The notes under the pieces are model-generated. The model was not told the origin of the DNA and searched no databases. It saw only the letters and a list, made by a program, of their open reading frames with translations. Shown piece after piece: positions 42,564 through 51,916 of a stretch of 56,091 bases of DNA. Made by a program: the position numbers and the translations under genes. The number at the start of each line of letters is the position of its first letter. Position 1 is the stretch's first letter. The DNA lies in contig CALMVL010000008.1 in the NCBI GenBank assembly GCA_937873265.1, forward strand, positions 1 to 56,091, written 5' to 3'. This stretch comes from an uncultured Granulicella sp. GTDB lineage: Bacteria; Acidobacteriota; Terriglobia; Terriglobales; Acidobacteriaceae.

Positions 42564-43520
42564 CTAACTTGAGCGAATCGAAGACTCGAGGACCGAACAC
42601 GGAGGGGAAGGAGGAGCCGTCCCGTCCTCATACCGGTGCACCCCAAACACAAACCCGGCCGCAAGGAGGCAATACACGCCAAAAAGCCACCATCGCCCCT
42701 GCTCCAGCCACGAGCTCAACCAGCGCAGGGCTACCAGCCCCGCGAGAAAGGAGAACACCATGCCAAGAACACTGACCAGCACACTCCCGTGCAGATCCAC
42801 AGGGCAGGCCGTCGTCGCTTCGTGCGAGGCCTTTACCAGCCGCAGCGCTTCTCTGCCCACCACTGCTGGAGTTAAGATTACTGCTAGGGCGAAACTGAAG
42901 CGCTCCGCCCGCTCTCGCGCCGCACCTGTCAGCATGCCGACCGAGATTGTTGACCCGGAACGGGAGAATCCACGGAAGGGCAAGGCCAATCCCTGCACCG
43001 CGCCGATCCAGCCTGCCTGGCGCATAGTCACTGTTGTTCGAAGATCTTCCGTCTCCCCGAGTCGCCCCGCCGCTGCTCTCTCCACAGAGCGTTCTCGTAG
43101 GCCCGCTATCAAGATCAGCACGCCTACCGCCAACAGTGCCGGCGCAATCAGGTCCAAACGCCCGAACAGCTGCTCAATCTCGGCATGTGGAACACCCCGA
43201 AACGCTGTCTTCTCGATCACCTTCTGGAGAGCTAGCCCCAGCACGCCGGTTAAGATCGTCGCCCATATCCCACGAATCGCAAACCGCTGAAACGCGTCCG
43301 AGCTCGCGAAGTACGTTCGCTTCCACTGCCTCCAGAAGTACACAATCACGGCAAACATCGTGCCCGTGTGCAGCATCACCAGCAGCAGCGTCATCTCGGG
43401 CGAGGTCGGATCGAGGTGCATCAGCTTTTCCGCCACCACCACGTGCGCGGAGCTCGAAACCGGCAGAAGTTCAGCAAGGCCCTGCACAATGGCAAGAAGA
43501 ATCACTTTGTAAATCGGCAT
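42564..43520 (-). CDS. uppP: Undecaprenyl-diphosphatase
   Basis: A 318-residue polytopic inner-membrane enzyme that recycles the cell-wall lipid carrier by removing a phosphate from undecaprenyl diphosphate; it also gives bacitracin resistance. Conserved family blocks are 'GLAELLPVSSSAHVVVAE' (about 14-31), 'GAVQGLALPFRGFSRSGSTIS' features (in part: QGLALPFRGFSRSGST), and the late helices. It is longer than E. coli UppP (273) owing to inserted loop sequence and a polar C-terminal tail. It is the last gene of the minus-strand run here. Confidence 0.94.
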   Translation of the reverse strand: MPIYKVILLAIVQGLAELLPVSSSAHVVVAEKLMHLDPTSPEMTLLLVMLHTGTMFAVIVYFWRQWKRTYFASSDAFQRFAIRGIWATILTGVLGLALQKVIEKTAFRGVPHAEIEQLFGRLDLIAPALLAVGVLILIAGLRERSVERAAAGRLGETEDLRTTVTMRQAGWIGAVQGLALPFRGFSRSGSTISVGMLTGAARERAERFSFALAVILTPAVVGREALRLVKASHEATTACPVDLHGSVLVSVLGMVFSFLAGLVALRWLSSWLEQGRWWLFGVYCLLAAGFVFGVHRYEDGTAPPSPPCSVLESSIRSS

Positions 43521-43580
43521 GATCCCATCCTAAAACGAGCAGCGGCTCCTTCGAGCAACGCCGTGAAACAGTAGCAAGAC

Positions 43581-44612
43581 TCAGTCCCGGTCGCTCCCGT
43601 AGACCGGAATCCCCTGTTGCACCCGAAATGCCAGGCTCGTCGCCCGCGCCGAAAAATCTGATTGTGGAAACTTTGCCCGCATCTCCGCCGCCAAATCCGC
43701 CGTTTTTCCTGCCGCCTGCTCCGCCCGCTTGCGGTTCTCGTCCACCGTATACATGGTCACCAGCACACCCTCGCGGTAGGTCGCGTTGTAGAGCGCCTCC
43801 GCCGTCTTCGGTCCGTCCGGGAACTCGCGCGCATACTTCTCGTAAAGCCCCGCCTCCATCTCCGGACATTTCGGCAGTCCCTGCCAGTCGCCGCACAGTT
43901 TGTTGTCCAGCAGATCATAGGCCGCCATCGCAGCGAACCGCGTGCCCGGGTAGCGCTTGATCACCTGCTTCATCTCGCCATCGTAGATCGCCGGCCGCAG
44001 ATACGCTTCCTGCTCCTTGGCCGAAGGCAGCGTGCTCGCGTCGCGCCGGTCCAGCTGCCACCGGATGTCCGCCGAGCGCCACGCCGCCTCAGCCGCCAGG
44101 GGCGAGTCAGGAAAATAATCCGGGATCCTCCGGTACAGCAGATGAGCCTCCTCGGCCGCGTCCTTTGGCGCATTTGGACGCGTCGCTTCGTCCTCAAGCG
44201 AGGCCGCGGTCCCGTATAAAATTGCATCGCCAGTCGGCGTCGTTGGCCCAACGATGCCCTTGTTCCGAATCCACCCGGAAGCCGGCTGCGCAGCCTCTTC
44301 ATCCACAAAATCCGGTTTGTCCTCCGTCTGCTCCTTCGTGTCCGTATTGGCGAATACCCGCACCCACTCGCCATTCCGCTCCACTACCACCACCTCATGC
44401 CCCGGCGTCACCAGTGAGATCCGCTGCGCTCCCGCATCCGCCGCCACATACACATTCGCCGGATGCAGCACTGTCGCCCGTGCCGCCCGATCATACCCTG
44501 CGGCCGCCTGCTCCTTCCGGCTCTGCGCATCGGCGGCCAGCGAACCCAATAAGATCAACGCACATTGCAGCCCGAACCGCCCGTGTTTCAGCACCCGCCT
44601 TGGCTCTTCCAT
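43581..44612 (-). CDS. Exported protein with SH3-like and TPR-like regions
   Basis: A 343-residue protein. A signal peptide (about 10-29, ending AADAQS) precedes an SH3b-like segment ('NVYVAADAGAQRISLVTPGHEVVVVERNGEWVRVF', in part: PGHEVVVVERNGEWVRVF). A C-terminal helical part has tetratricopeptide-like pairs ('LYRRIPDYFPDSPLAAEAAW', 'LYEKYAREFPDGPKTAEALY'). It resembles periplasmic scaffold proteins; no enzyme motif is visible. AAAGGAG precedes ATG 44612. It is unrelated in sequence to the flanking uppP and ilvA-type genes. Confidence 0.7.
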   Translation of the reverse strand: MEEPRRVLKHGRFGLQCALILLGSLAADAQSRKEQAAAGYDRAARATVLHPANVYVAADAGAQRISLVTPGHEVVVVERNGEWVRVFANTDTKEQTEDKPDFVDEEAAQPASGWIRNKGIVGPTTPTGDAILYGTAASLEDEATRPNAPKDAAEEAHLLYRRIPDYFPDSPLAAEAAWRSADIRWQLDRRDASTLPSAKEQEAYLRPAIYDGEMKQVIKRYPGTRFAAMAAYDLLDNKLCGDWQGLPKCPEMEAGLYEKYAREFPDGPKTAEALYNATYREGVLVTMYTVDENRKRAEQAAGKTADLAAEMRAKFPQSDFSARATSLAFRVQQGIPVYGSDRD

Positions 44613-44739
44613 GCTCTCCTTTAGACGCCGCCGCGACGCCCTCTGGAAGCGTGAACGCTGCCCAGACCACGGCCAATCCTGTCTTTCCCATCCAAACATC
44701 CGCCTTGATCTATGACGAGCCTTTGCTCCCGTCCGGATG

Positions 44740-45780
44740 CTACGAAGCGCGCTCAGCCCGCTTCGCCGCGACCTCTCGCTCCAACTCCCCCAGCAGCAAT
44801 GGATCGACGTTCCCCCCGCTGAGCACCACCGCCACCGTCTCCACCTCCGGCAAATGCCCCGCGTGAAACAGAGCCGCCGCGAGTGTCACCGCCCCACTTG
44901 GCTCCGGCACCAGCTCCGTCGTCGCGAGCATCACTCGCATTGCCCGGAAGATCTCCTCCTCCGACATGGCCACGATTCCGTCCACGTAGCGCAGCACATG
45001 CTCGAAGTTCCGCACACCCAGGCTCTGCGTCCGCAGTCCATCCCCGATCGTTCGGCTCGTCATCGCCGCCGGCCATTCCACCAGCTTCCGGCTGTAGAAG
45101 CTCTCCTTCGCATCCGCCGCCAGCTCCGGCTCCGCTCCCCAGACCTGCACGGTCGCCTTCGCCAGGCCTTCCTCCGCCGCCAGCTTCACAGCAGCGGCAA
45201 CGCCGCTCAGCAACCCGCCCCCACTCACCGGCGCGAGCACCAGATCCACCCCCGGCAGCTGCTCCACAATCTCCAGCCCGCACGTAGCCTGCCCCGCGAT
45301 GATCGCTGGATCGTCATACGGCGGAATGACTGCATAGCCAAACCGCTCTGCCAGCTGCAACGCTTTCGCGTGGCGTTCCGAGCTCGCCGGTCCCACCGTC
45401 ACGATCTCCGCTCCGAGCGAAGCGGTCGCCCGCACCTTCACCTCTGGCGCGTTGCTCGGCATCACAATCACGGCCTTCGCCCCCAACACCCGCGCCGCAT
45501 ACGCCACCCCCTGCGCGTGATTCCCGCTCGAATACGTAATCACCCCACGCGCGAGCACCTCTGCCGGCAGCTGCGCCATCATGTTGTACGCCCCGCGCAG
45601 CTTAAAACTGCCAATCGGCTGCGCACTCTCCGCCTTGATCCAGATCTCAAAGGCCGGCACCGGCAAACCGGCTGCACGCAGCTGCCCCGTATCCAGCCGA
45701 ACCAGCGGAGTCCGCACGGCTACCCCCGCGATGCGCTTCCGCGCCGCCCGGATATCGGCCATCGTCACCAGATTACCCAT
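44740..45780 (-). CDS. PLP-dependent threonine/serine dehydratase (catabolic type)
   Basis: A 346-residue fold-type II PLP enzyme that deaminates threonine (and possibly serine) to 2-oxobutyrate or pyruvate. The PLP Lys is K60 in 'GSFKLRGAYN'. The phosphate-binding glycine loop 'SGGGLLSG' lies near 190. Length fits the single-domain TdcB-like type, as there is no C-terminal regulatory ACT domain like biosynthetic IlvA. A serine racemase or related activity remains possible. GGGGAG directly precedes the ATG. Confidence 0.9.
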   Translation of the reverse strand: MGNLVTMADIRAARKRIAGVAVRTPLVRLDTGQLRAAGLPVPAFEIWIKAESAQPIGSFKLRGAYNMMAQLPAEVLARGVITYSSGNHAQGVAYAARVLGAKAVIVMPSNAPEVKVRATASLGAEIVTVGPASSERHAKALQLAERFGYAVIPPYDDPAIIAGQATCGLEIVEQLPGVDLVLAPVSGGGLLSGVAAAVKLAAEEGLAKATVQVWGAEPELAADAKESFYSRKLVEWPAAMTSRTIGDGLRTQSLGVRNFEHVLRYVDGIVAMSEEEIFRAMRVMLATTELVPEPSGAVTLAAALFHAGHLPEVETVAVVLSGGNVDPLLLGELEREVAAKRAERAS

Positions 45781-45809
45781 CTCCCCACCAACCCCGGATC
45801 CAGTTCGCC

Positions 45810-47474
45810 TTAGATCTCCAGAATCACCGGCGTAATCAGCGGCCGTCGGCTCGTACTTTTCTGGATATATTTCTTCAGCTCCGTACGAACCTTCTCCTTC
45901 ACCATCCCATAGTCCGCCTTTTCTTCGGCAGACGATGTGTCCAAGGTCCGCTGTACCACTTGCCGTGCCTCCGCGATGAGACTCGGCTCATCCACCGCGA
46001 AGCCACGCATCACGATCTCCGGCGTCGACTCCACCTTGCCTGTGCGCTTGTTGATCGTGATGATCGGCACCACAAACCCGTCTTCGCTCAGGTGCTTGCG
46101 ATCCCTGATGACCAGGTCCTTCACTACATCGCTCGCCGACCCGCCCGAGTCGATGCACACCCGTCCCACTGTCACCTTGCCGTTCTTCACCGCCTTGTCG
46201 CGGCCAAGCTCCAGCACCTCTCCGTCTTCGAGCAGAAACGTCTTTTCGACGACGCCCATTGCCCCGGCCAGCTCGGCATGACGCTTCAGATGGCGATAGT
46301 CGCCGTGCACCGGAACGAAGAACTTCGGCCGCACCAGGTTAATCATCAGCCGCAGTTCTTCCTGGCTCCCATGCCCGCTCACGTGGATCAGCCCCGCCGT
46401 GCCGTCGTCGTGGATCACCTTCGCATCCCGTCGCTCCAGATGATCGATAACCCGGTAAATCGATTTCTCGTTGCCCGGAATGATGCGCGAACTCATCACA
46501 ACCGTGTCGCCCGCGTCGATCTTCGCGAACCGGTGATTGTTCACCGCGGCCCGGCTCAGGGCGCTCATCGGCTCACCCTGCGTCCCGCTGATCAGCACAC
46601 ACATCTGCTCTGCCGGCATCTCGCGAATCTGTCCCGGCGGAATCAGCAGCCCCGGCGGAATGTCGAGGTATCCCAGATCCTGTGCAATCTCGGTGGAGTT
46701 ATCAAGTGACCGCCCCACCACCGCCACCTTGCGCCCATGCGTGTGCGCCAGCTCCATCGCAATCCGGATCCGGTGTATCGATGACGAGAAGCACGAAAAG
46801 AACAAGCGCTTTTTCGTCCGGGCGAAGATCTCATCCAGCTTCGGCCGGACAGCGCGCTCCCCTGGCGTGTAGCCGACGCGGTCCACATTGGTAGAGTCCT
46901 GCAGTAACGCCAGAACCCCCTGCCGGCCCAGTTCCGCGAACGCATGGAGGTCAAACGGCTTGCCATCCGGACTCGACAGATCAATCTTAAAGTCGCCGGT
47001 GTGCAGCACCACGCCAACCGGTGTGTAAACCGCCAGCGCCACGCAGTCTACCAGTGAGTGCGTCACTCGAATCGGCATGACCTGAAACGGCCCAATCGTG
47101 AACCGTTTACCCGGTAACATCTCGATGAGGTCCGCTTGATCCAGCAGCTTGTGCTCTTCCAGCTTGCCTTCCACCAGTGCCAGCGTAAACTCCGTCCCAT
47201 AGACTGGCACATTCAGTTCGGAAAGGATCCAGGGCAAGCCACCGATGTGGTCCTCGTGCCCGTGCGTGAGCAGAATACCGCGCACCTTCGACCGATTCTC
47301 CAGCAGGTAGCTGATATCCGGAACAACAATGTCCACACCCAGCAACTCTTCTTCGGGAAACATGAGACCGGCATCGATCACCAGGATGTCGTCTTGCCAC
47401 TGCAGGGCCATGCAGTTCATCCCAAACTCACCCAGGCCACCCAGCGGAACCAGTTTCAACGTATCGTTTGCCAT
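45810..47474 (-). CDS. rnj: Ribonuclease J
   Basis: A 554-residue metallo-beta-lactamase/beta-CASP RNase, with 5'-to-3' exonuclease and endonuclease activity in mRNA turnover and rRNA processing. The metal-binding motif HGHEDH (73-78 counting from GTG 47480) is followed by 'HSLVDCVAL', 'HTGDFKID', 'SSRIIPGNE' and 'HVSGHGSQEEL'. ATG 47474 is preferred to GTG 47480. A TAGAAT box ends 9 nt before the ATG, so this mRNA may also have almost no leader. It lies 28 bp upstream of the dehydratase gene. Confidence 0.95.
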   Translation of the reverse strand: MANDTLKLVPLGGLGEFGMNCMALQWQDDILVIDAGLMFPEEELLGVDIVVPDISYLLENRSKVRGILLTHGHEDHIGGLPWILSELNVPVYGTEFTLALVEGKLEEHKLLDQADLIEMLPGKRFTIGPFQVMPIRVTHSLVDCVALAVYTPVGVVLHTGDFKIDLSSPDGKPFDLHAFAELGRQGVLALLQDSTNVDRVGYTPGERAVRPKLDEIFARTKKRLFFSCFSSSIHRIRIAMELAHTHGRKVAVVGRSLDNSTEIAQDLGYLDIPPGLLIPPGQIREMPAEQMCVLISGTQGEPMSALSRAAVNNHRFAKIDAGDTVVMSSRIIPGNEKSIYRVIDHLERRDAKVIHDDGTAGLIHVSGHGSQEELRLMINLVRPKFFVPVHGDYRHLKRHAELAGAMGVVEKTFLLEDGEVLELGRDKAVKNGKVTVGRVCIDSGGSASDVVKDLVIRDRKHLSEDGFVVPIITINKRTGKVESTPEIVMRGFAVDEPSLIAEARQVVQRTLDTSSAEEKADYGMVKEKVRTELKKYIQKSTSRRPLITPVILEI

Positions 47475-47654
47475 CAACACTCGATTCTAACAGTCCATTG
47501 CCGCACGCCTGCGCTCGTCGGAACTCCGGACTACCGCCGCGTGCGCGCGGAAAGGGGGGTGGAAGTGTGTCACTGAACAAGCGTTGCCCCGGCAAGGACA
47601 CCGGTGCCGTTACACGCCGAGTCTTCTCGCCGTCCGACTCCCCCGGCGTGGTGC

Positions 47655-48506
47655 TCACCGCAGCAGATTTTCCAAGACCAGCGACAGCTCCGTCTTCTCG
47701 TCCCGGTACTTAATAATGACCGGCGTCGCCAAGCTAAGTCCCCACTCGAGCCCCTTGCCCGTTCCAATAGCTCTTGATCCCGGCACCACCACGGCTCCCT
47801 CCGGTATCTCGAGGGGGGCATCTGCGCTCGACCGGTACACCTCGCCCCGCACCACGTCGTAGACCGGCGTGCCCCGCGTTAGAACCACCCCCGCCGCCAA
47901 CACCGCTCGCCGCCGCACCACCGTGCCCTCGTACACCCCGGTGTTTCCGCCCACCAGCACATCATCCTCAATTACCACCGGCGCCGCCCCCACCGGCTCC
48001 AGCACTCCGCCAATCTGCGCCGCCGCGCTCAGGTGAACTCGCTTGCCAATCTGCGCACAGCTGCCGACCAACGCATGTGAATCCACCATCGTCCCCTCCT
48101 CCACATGCGCCCCCACATTGACATACGCCGGCGGCATCACTACCACCCCCCGCGCAAGATGGACCCCCGCGCGTACACTCGACCCACCCGGCACGACCCG
48201 AATCCCATCCTCCGTCGTAAACTGCCGAGCCGGGTATGTGCTTTTATCAACGAACGAAAATCCCGCCGAGCAGCCGACTTCCTTCATCTGCCCTATCCGG
48301 AACCCGAGCAGAATGCCCCGCTTCACCCACGCATTCACCCGCCATCCCGCCGGCCAAAATGCATCGGGCTCCGCCGCCCGGACATCTCCCCGCTCCAACG
48401 CGACCCGTAGCTCCTCAAACGCAACCATCGCCTCCGTCGCACCCACGGCCGCCGCACCCTGCCCGAACCAGAACTCAATCCGCTCTTCCAAGCCGCCGGT
48501 CATCAT
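47655..48506 (-). CDS. dapD: Tetrahydrodipicolinate N-succinyltransferase
   Basis: A 283-residue enzyme of the succinylase branch of diaminopimelate/lysine synthesis; it transfers succinyl from succinyl-CoA to tetrahydrodipicolinate. A helical N-terminal domain is followed by a left-handed beta-helix of hexapeptide repeats ('[21 protein letters not shown]', in part: [17 protein letters not shown]; '[25 protein letters not shown]', in part: [19 protein letters not shown]). It ends in the usual '[17 protein letters not shown]'. GGAG precedes the ATG. The dapA gene lies 74 bp upstream. Confidence 0.95.
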   Translation of the reverse strand: MMTGGLEERIEFWFGQGAAAVGATEAMVAFEELRVALERGDVRAAEPDAFWPAGWRVNAWVKRGILLGFRIGQMKEVGCSAGFSFVDKSTYPARQFTTEDGIRVVPGGSSVRAGVHLARGVVVMPPAYVNVGAHVEEGTMVDSHALVGSCAQIGKRVHLSAAAQIGGVLEPVGAAPVVIEDDVLVGGNTGVYEGTVVRRRAVLAAGVVLTRGTPVYDVVRGEVYRSSADAPLEIPEGAVVVPGSRAIGTGKGLEWGLSLATPVIIKYRDEKTELSLVLENLLR

Positions 48507-48580
48507 CTCTCCAGTTCCGCATCACAATGGAACACACGAACACCATGCGTCTCCGCTCGGCAACGACGGTACAGCCGCAT

Positions 48581-49477
48581 TCAGCCCAGCTTCTCGCCCG
48601 CCGCCCGCAGATCGTCCAGCAGCCCATCGAGTTTCGCGCGCAGCCCCTCGCTCACCGGCACCATAGGCAGCCGCAACACGTCTTCGCCCTTCCCCAGCAT
48701 TGCCAGCACGGCCTTCACCGGGGACGGGCTCGTCTCTGAAAAGTGTGCCTGCATCACGCGAAAATAGCGCAGGTTTCGTTCCCGCGCCCGCACCCAGTCT
48801 CCTTCAAGCGCTGCGTGCACCATCTCGCTCACCTGCCGCGGAAACGCATTCGACGCAACTGAAATCAGACCCGCGCCCCCCAGCGCAATCACCGGCAGCG
48901 CCATCCCATCGTCCCCCGCAAACACATGGAAACCCTTCGGCACAGAGGCCAGCACCTCCGTGATCTGCATCACACTCCCACTCGACTCCTTCACCCCAAT
49001 CACATTCGGCAACTCCGCGAGCCGAGCCACCGTCGCCGGCTCCAGATTCGCCCCCGTTCGCCCTGGAATGTTGTACAGCAGCACCGGTACCGCGACCGCC
49101 TCCGCAATCGCCCGAAAGTGTCGATACTGCCCTTCCTGCCCCGGCCGGTTGTAGTACGGATTCGCCGTCAAAAGGCCGCTCAACCCCTGCAACGCAGCTG
49201 CTTTCTTCGCCCGAGCCACCGCCTCCGCCGTCGAGTTGTGTGTGCATCCTGCAAACACCGGGACGCGCCCCCCTGCTGCCTCCAGCACCACGTCCACAGC
49301 GCGCAGCCACTCCTGCTCCGTTAGTGTCGAAGCCTCTCCCGTCGTCCCAGCCGGCACCAGAAAATCAACGCCGCTGGCAATCTGCCACGCCACAAGCCGC
49401 CGCATCGCCGCCTCATCGACCGCGCCGTCTGCGGCAAACGGAGTCACCAGCGCCGTCCCACACCCCTTCAGGTCCAT
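48581..49477 (-). CDS. dapA: 4-hydroxy-tetrahydrodipicolinate synthase
   Basis: A 298-residue TIM-barrel aldolase that condenses pyruvate with aspartate semialdehyde. Key residues are visible: Schiff-base K163 (VIGVKESSG), Y136 (LYNIPGRTG), the TTGE loop (T46/T47) and the family motif 'ANPYYNRPGQEG'. It is the first committed step of lysine/DAP synthesis. A perfect 16-bp palindrome lies 46-61 bp upstream of the ATG and may be regulatory. Confidence 0.96.
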   Translation of the reverse strand: MDLKGCGTALVTPFAADGAVDEAAMRRLVAWQIASGVDFLVPAGTTGEASTLTEQEWLRAVDVVLEAAGGRVPVFAGCTHNSTAEAVARAKKAAALQGLSGLLTANPYYNRPGQEGQYRHFRAIAEAVAVPVLLYNIPGRTGANLEPATVARLAELPNVIGVKESSGSVMQITEVLASVPKGFHVFAGDDGMALPVIALGGAGLISVASNAFPRQVSEMVHAALEGDWVRARERNLRYFRVMQAHFSETSPSPVKAVLAMLGKGEDVLRLPMVPVSEGLRAKLDGLLDDLRAAGEKLG

Positions 49478-49490
49478 ATCGATTCCCAGT

Positions 49491-49709
49491 CTACGCGCGC
49501 TGTGTAGATCGTCTTCGCGCCCAGTTCACTAGTGAACTAGCGCAATGAGCCCGTACAAGCCAGAAGAAAACGAGTTCGCGCGCACAATGAAAACGAGAGC
49601 GGTCGTGAACGTTGCCTCTGCTTAGCAGCGCCATGAAGATTCCGGGTATGAGGGTACACATGAAGAAGCACACAATGCCCTCTAATCCACTTGGAACAAC
49701 AGCCGACAT
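49491..49709 (-). CDS. Possible 72-residue hydrophobic protein (weak)
   Basis: A minus-strand frame upstream of dapA. It begins MSAVVPSGLEGIVCFFMCTL, contains a hydrophobic segment (about 11-29) and a second one after a basic loop (ELVFFWLVRA), then ends in a basic tail. It could be a small two-helix membrane protein. Against it: a poor ribosome-binding site, lower GC than real genes here, and no family resemblance. The region 49478-49773 otherwise holds only the palindrome at 49523. Confidence 0.28.
   Translation of the reverse strand: MSAVVPSGLEGIVCFFMCTLIPGIFMALLSRGNVHDRSRFHCARELVFFWLVRAHCASSLVNWARRRSTQRA
49523..49538. repeat. Perfect 16-bp palindrome upstream of dapA
   Basis: AGTTCACTAGTGAACT is exactly self-complementary, with an additional matching base pair one mismatch further out (C49521/G49540). 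Its size and symmetry suit a dimeric repressor operator, 46-61 bp before the dapA start codon. A role in dap regulation is inference. Confidence 0.55.
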
Positions 49710-49773
49710 CGCCCTACCGTAGGCACAGCAAGAGCATCGCTCACCGCGAGCAGCACACGCCGCTCGCGAGACG

Positions 49774-51054
49774 TCACACCCACTCCCCCGCCCGCATCAG
49801 CGGCTCACTCGTCCCATCCGCACGAACTCCCTCCACATCCACCTGCCCCGACCCAATCATCCAGTCCACGTGGATCAGGCTCGAGTTCGCCCCCAGCTTC
49901 GCCAGCTCCTCGTCATTCATCTTCGTCCCGCCCTTCAGGCACGTGGAGTAGCTCTGCCCCAGCGCAATATGGCTGGCCGCGTTCTCGTCAAACAGCGTGT
50001 TCCAGAACAGCAGCCCGCTTTGCGAAATTGGCGACGAGTGCGGCACCAGTGCCACCTCACCCAGGCTCCGCGCGCCCTCATCCGTCCTGATGAGTCGCTC
50101 CAGCACATCCTGCCCCGCCGTCGCATGCACTTCCACAATCTTGCCCGCCTCAAACCGCACCTGGATGTTTTCAATCAGCGTCCCCTGGTGCGACAGGGGC
50201 TTCGACGCCCGCACTTTGCCATCCACACGATCTTTATGCGGCGTCGTGAAGCACTCCTCTGTCGGAATATTGGGTTGGCAATACACCCCATTGCCCGCCG
50301 TCGTCCCTCCACCCGCCCACAGGTGATCGTCGGCTAACCCAACCGTCAAATCAGTCGCCCCATCCGCCGAGTGGAACCGCAGCGCCGAGTAGCGCTTCGC
50401 ATTCAGCATCTCCACACGTTGCTTCAGCTCCACCCCATGCGCCCGCCACTGCGCCACTGGATCGTCGCCATCAATCCGTGAAGCCCTAAAGATCGCCTCC
50501 CACAGGTTTGGTACCGCCACACTTTCCGGCTCCCCCGGGAACACCAGCTTCGCCCACTCTGGTGTCGCGCACGCGACGATGGTCCAGTTAATCTCGTGTC
50601 GCGTAATCAGTTCCATGGCCGGCTTGGACGCCTTGGACATGGCGACGTTCGCCCGCGAAACCTTTGCCGGATCCTGCTTGGCTAGCAGCGCCGGATTTGC
50701 ACCGGCGATCGCCATCCGCGCCGCACCCCCGCGAAATGCCGTCGCAATCGCATCGTGCAGCCATACCGGCGCATAGTCGAAGGCCGCATCCGGCCCATAC
50801 TGGTATCGCGCCAAAACCGCCGGGTCGTCCGCATAAAAAGTCGTCACCAGCAGGGCTCCCACCTTGTACGCATGCTCGGTAATCCGCCGTACCAGCGGCA
50901 TTGCGTCCACCGGGGCTGTCAGCAACATCTCCTGCCCGGGCTGCAACCCCAGCCCAATCTTAACCGCCACCTCCGCCAGCCGGTCCAGCTTCTGTTCCAA
51001 CGAAAGCGACGAAAAGTCTGTAGAGGTGGGCAAGTTCAGCAGAGTCGAAGACAT
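49774..51054 (-). CDS. M29-family metallo-aminopeptidase (AmpS/PepS type)
   Basis: A 426-residue cytosolic peptidase of the thermophilic aminopeptidase family. Conserved family blocks are 'VAVKIGLGLQPGQEMLLTAP' (N-terminal domain), 'NWTIVACATPEWAKLVFPGEP' (in part: TIVACATPEWAK), 'GKIVEVHATAGQDVLERLI' and the metal-site region 'LGEVALVPHSSPISQSGLLF' with the following 'NTLFDENAASHIALGQSY'. These give the expected Glu/His ligands. It probably trims peptides from the N terminus. It sits between dapB and dapA, separating two lysine-pathway genes. ATG 51054 is preferred to GTG 51060. Confidence 0.9.
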   Translation of the reverse strand: MSSTLLNLPTSTDFSSLSLEQKLDRLAEVAVKIGLGLQPGQEMLLTAPVDAMPLVRRITEHAYKVGALLVTTFYADDPAVLARYQYGPDAAFDYAPVWLHDAIATAFRGGAARMAIAGANPALLAKQDPAKVSRANVAMSKASKPAMELITRHEINWTIVACATPEWAKLVFPGEPESVAVPNLWEAIFRASRIDGDDPVAQWRAHGVELKQRVEMLNAKRYSALRFHSADGATDLTVGLADDHLWAGGGTTAGNGVYCQPNIPTEECFTTPHKDRVDGKVRASKPLSHQGTLIENIQVRFEAGKIVEVHATAGQDVLERLIRTDEGARSLGEVALVPHSSPISQSGLLFWNTLFDENAASHIALGQSYSTCLKGGTKMNDEELAKLGANSSLIHVDWMIGSGQVDVEGVRADGTSEPLMRAGEWV

Positions 51055-51151
51055 GCTCACAGACTAAGCACAACATCTCGTACCCGCAAGCGAGCGACAC
51101 ATGTTAGAGGAAGAATCAACCAGCTTCTCTGGCCCAAGCAGGTTTTCCTAC

Positions 51152-51838
51152 TTACATTTGCGTAAAGACGTCCTTGAAGTCGTAACTTCCGGTCCGCTCC
51201 GAGATCCATTCCGCCGCTCGCACCGCGCCCTCCGCAAACGCCCGCCGCGAAAACGACTCGTGCGACAGCACCAGCCGATCGAAGTCGCTCTCCGCAGCGA
51301 GCACATGCAGCCCCGCCGCGTCGCCTTCCCGCCGCGACTCGATCGGCACATCGCCCACACCCGCCGCCTGCTTCACCACATCCGCCAGCGTCAGCGCCGT
51401 CCCACTCGGTGTGTCCAGCTTCGTCTCATGATGCGTCTCTTCCAGCCGGAACCGGTACCCTGCCGAACCAAGCTCTCGCGCCATCTCGGCCGCGACGCGC
51501 AGCATCGCCTGCACCCCCACCGAAAAGTTCGTTCCAAACAGCAGACCCGCCTCCTTGCGCCGAGCCAGTTCCCGCATATCGTTCAATCGGTCATACCAAC
51601 CCGTCGTCCCCACTACCATCCTCGCGGCATTCGAAAGACAAGCTCGCATGTTCTGCACGGCAGCCTCCGCATTGGTGAAATCAACCACCACATCAAATCC
51701 CGTCACAAATGGAGCTGTCAGCGCCCGTGCATGCGGATTCTCCTTCGCATCGAGCACATGCACGCTATGGCCGTGTTCCGCCGCCACCTCTGCCACCAGA
51801 CGCCCCGTCTTCCCATGCCCCAAAACCAATACCCGCAT
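51152..51838 (-). CDS. dapB: 4-hydroxy-tetrahydrodipicolinate reductase (short form)
   Basis: A 228-residue NAD(P)H-dependent reductase that produces tetrahydrodipicolinate for DapD. The cofactor loop 'VLGHGKTGR' starts at residue 5. The diagnostic 'HHETKLDTPSGTAL' catalytic block (His-His and Lys) and the C-terminal 'SRRAFAEGAVRAAEW' are present. It is shorter than E. coli DapB (273), mainly in the Rossmann domain, as in other compact DapBs. AGAGGA precedes the ATG. It lies 78 bp after lysC. Confidence 0.93.
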   Translation of the reverse strand: MRVLVLGHGKTGRLVAEVAAEHGHSVHVLDAKENPHARALTAPFVTGFDVVVDFTNAEAAVQNMRACLSNAARMVVGTTGWYDRLNDMRELARRKEAGLLFGTNFSVGVQAMLRVAAEMARELGSAGYRFRLEETHHETKLDTPSGTALTLADVVKQAAGVGDVPIESRREGDAAGLHVLAAESDFDRLVLSHESFSRRAFAEGAVRAAEWISERTGSYDFKDVFTQM

Positions 51839-51916
51839 CGCGTCCTCTACCTTTCACCACAGCCCAACACTTCAGCTCTCCACGTCTCTATTCAATCGGG
51901 TCCGTGCTCATGCGCG

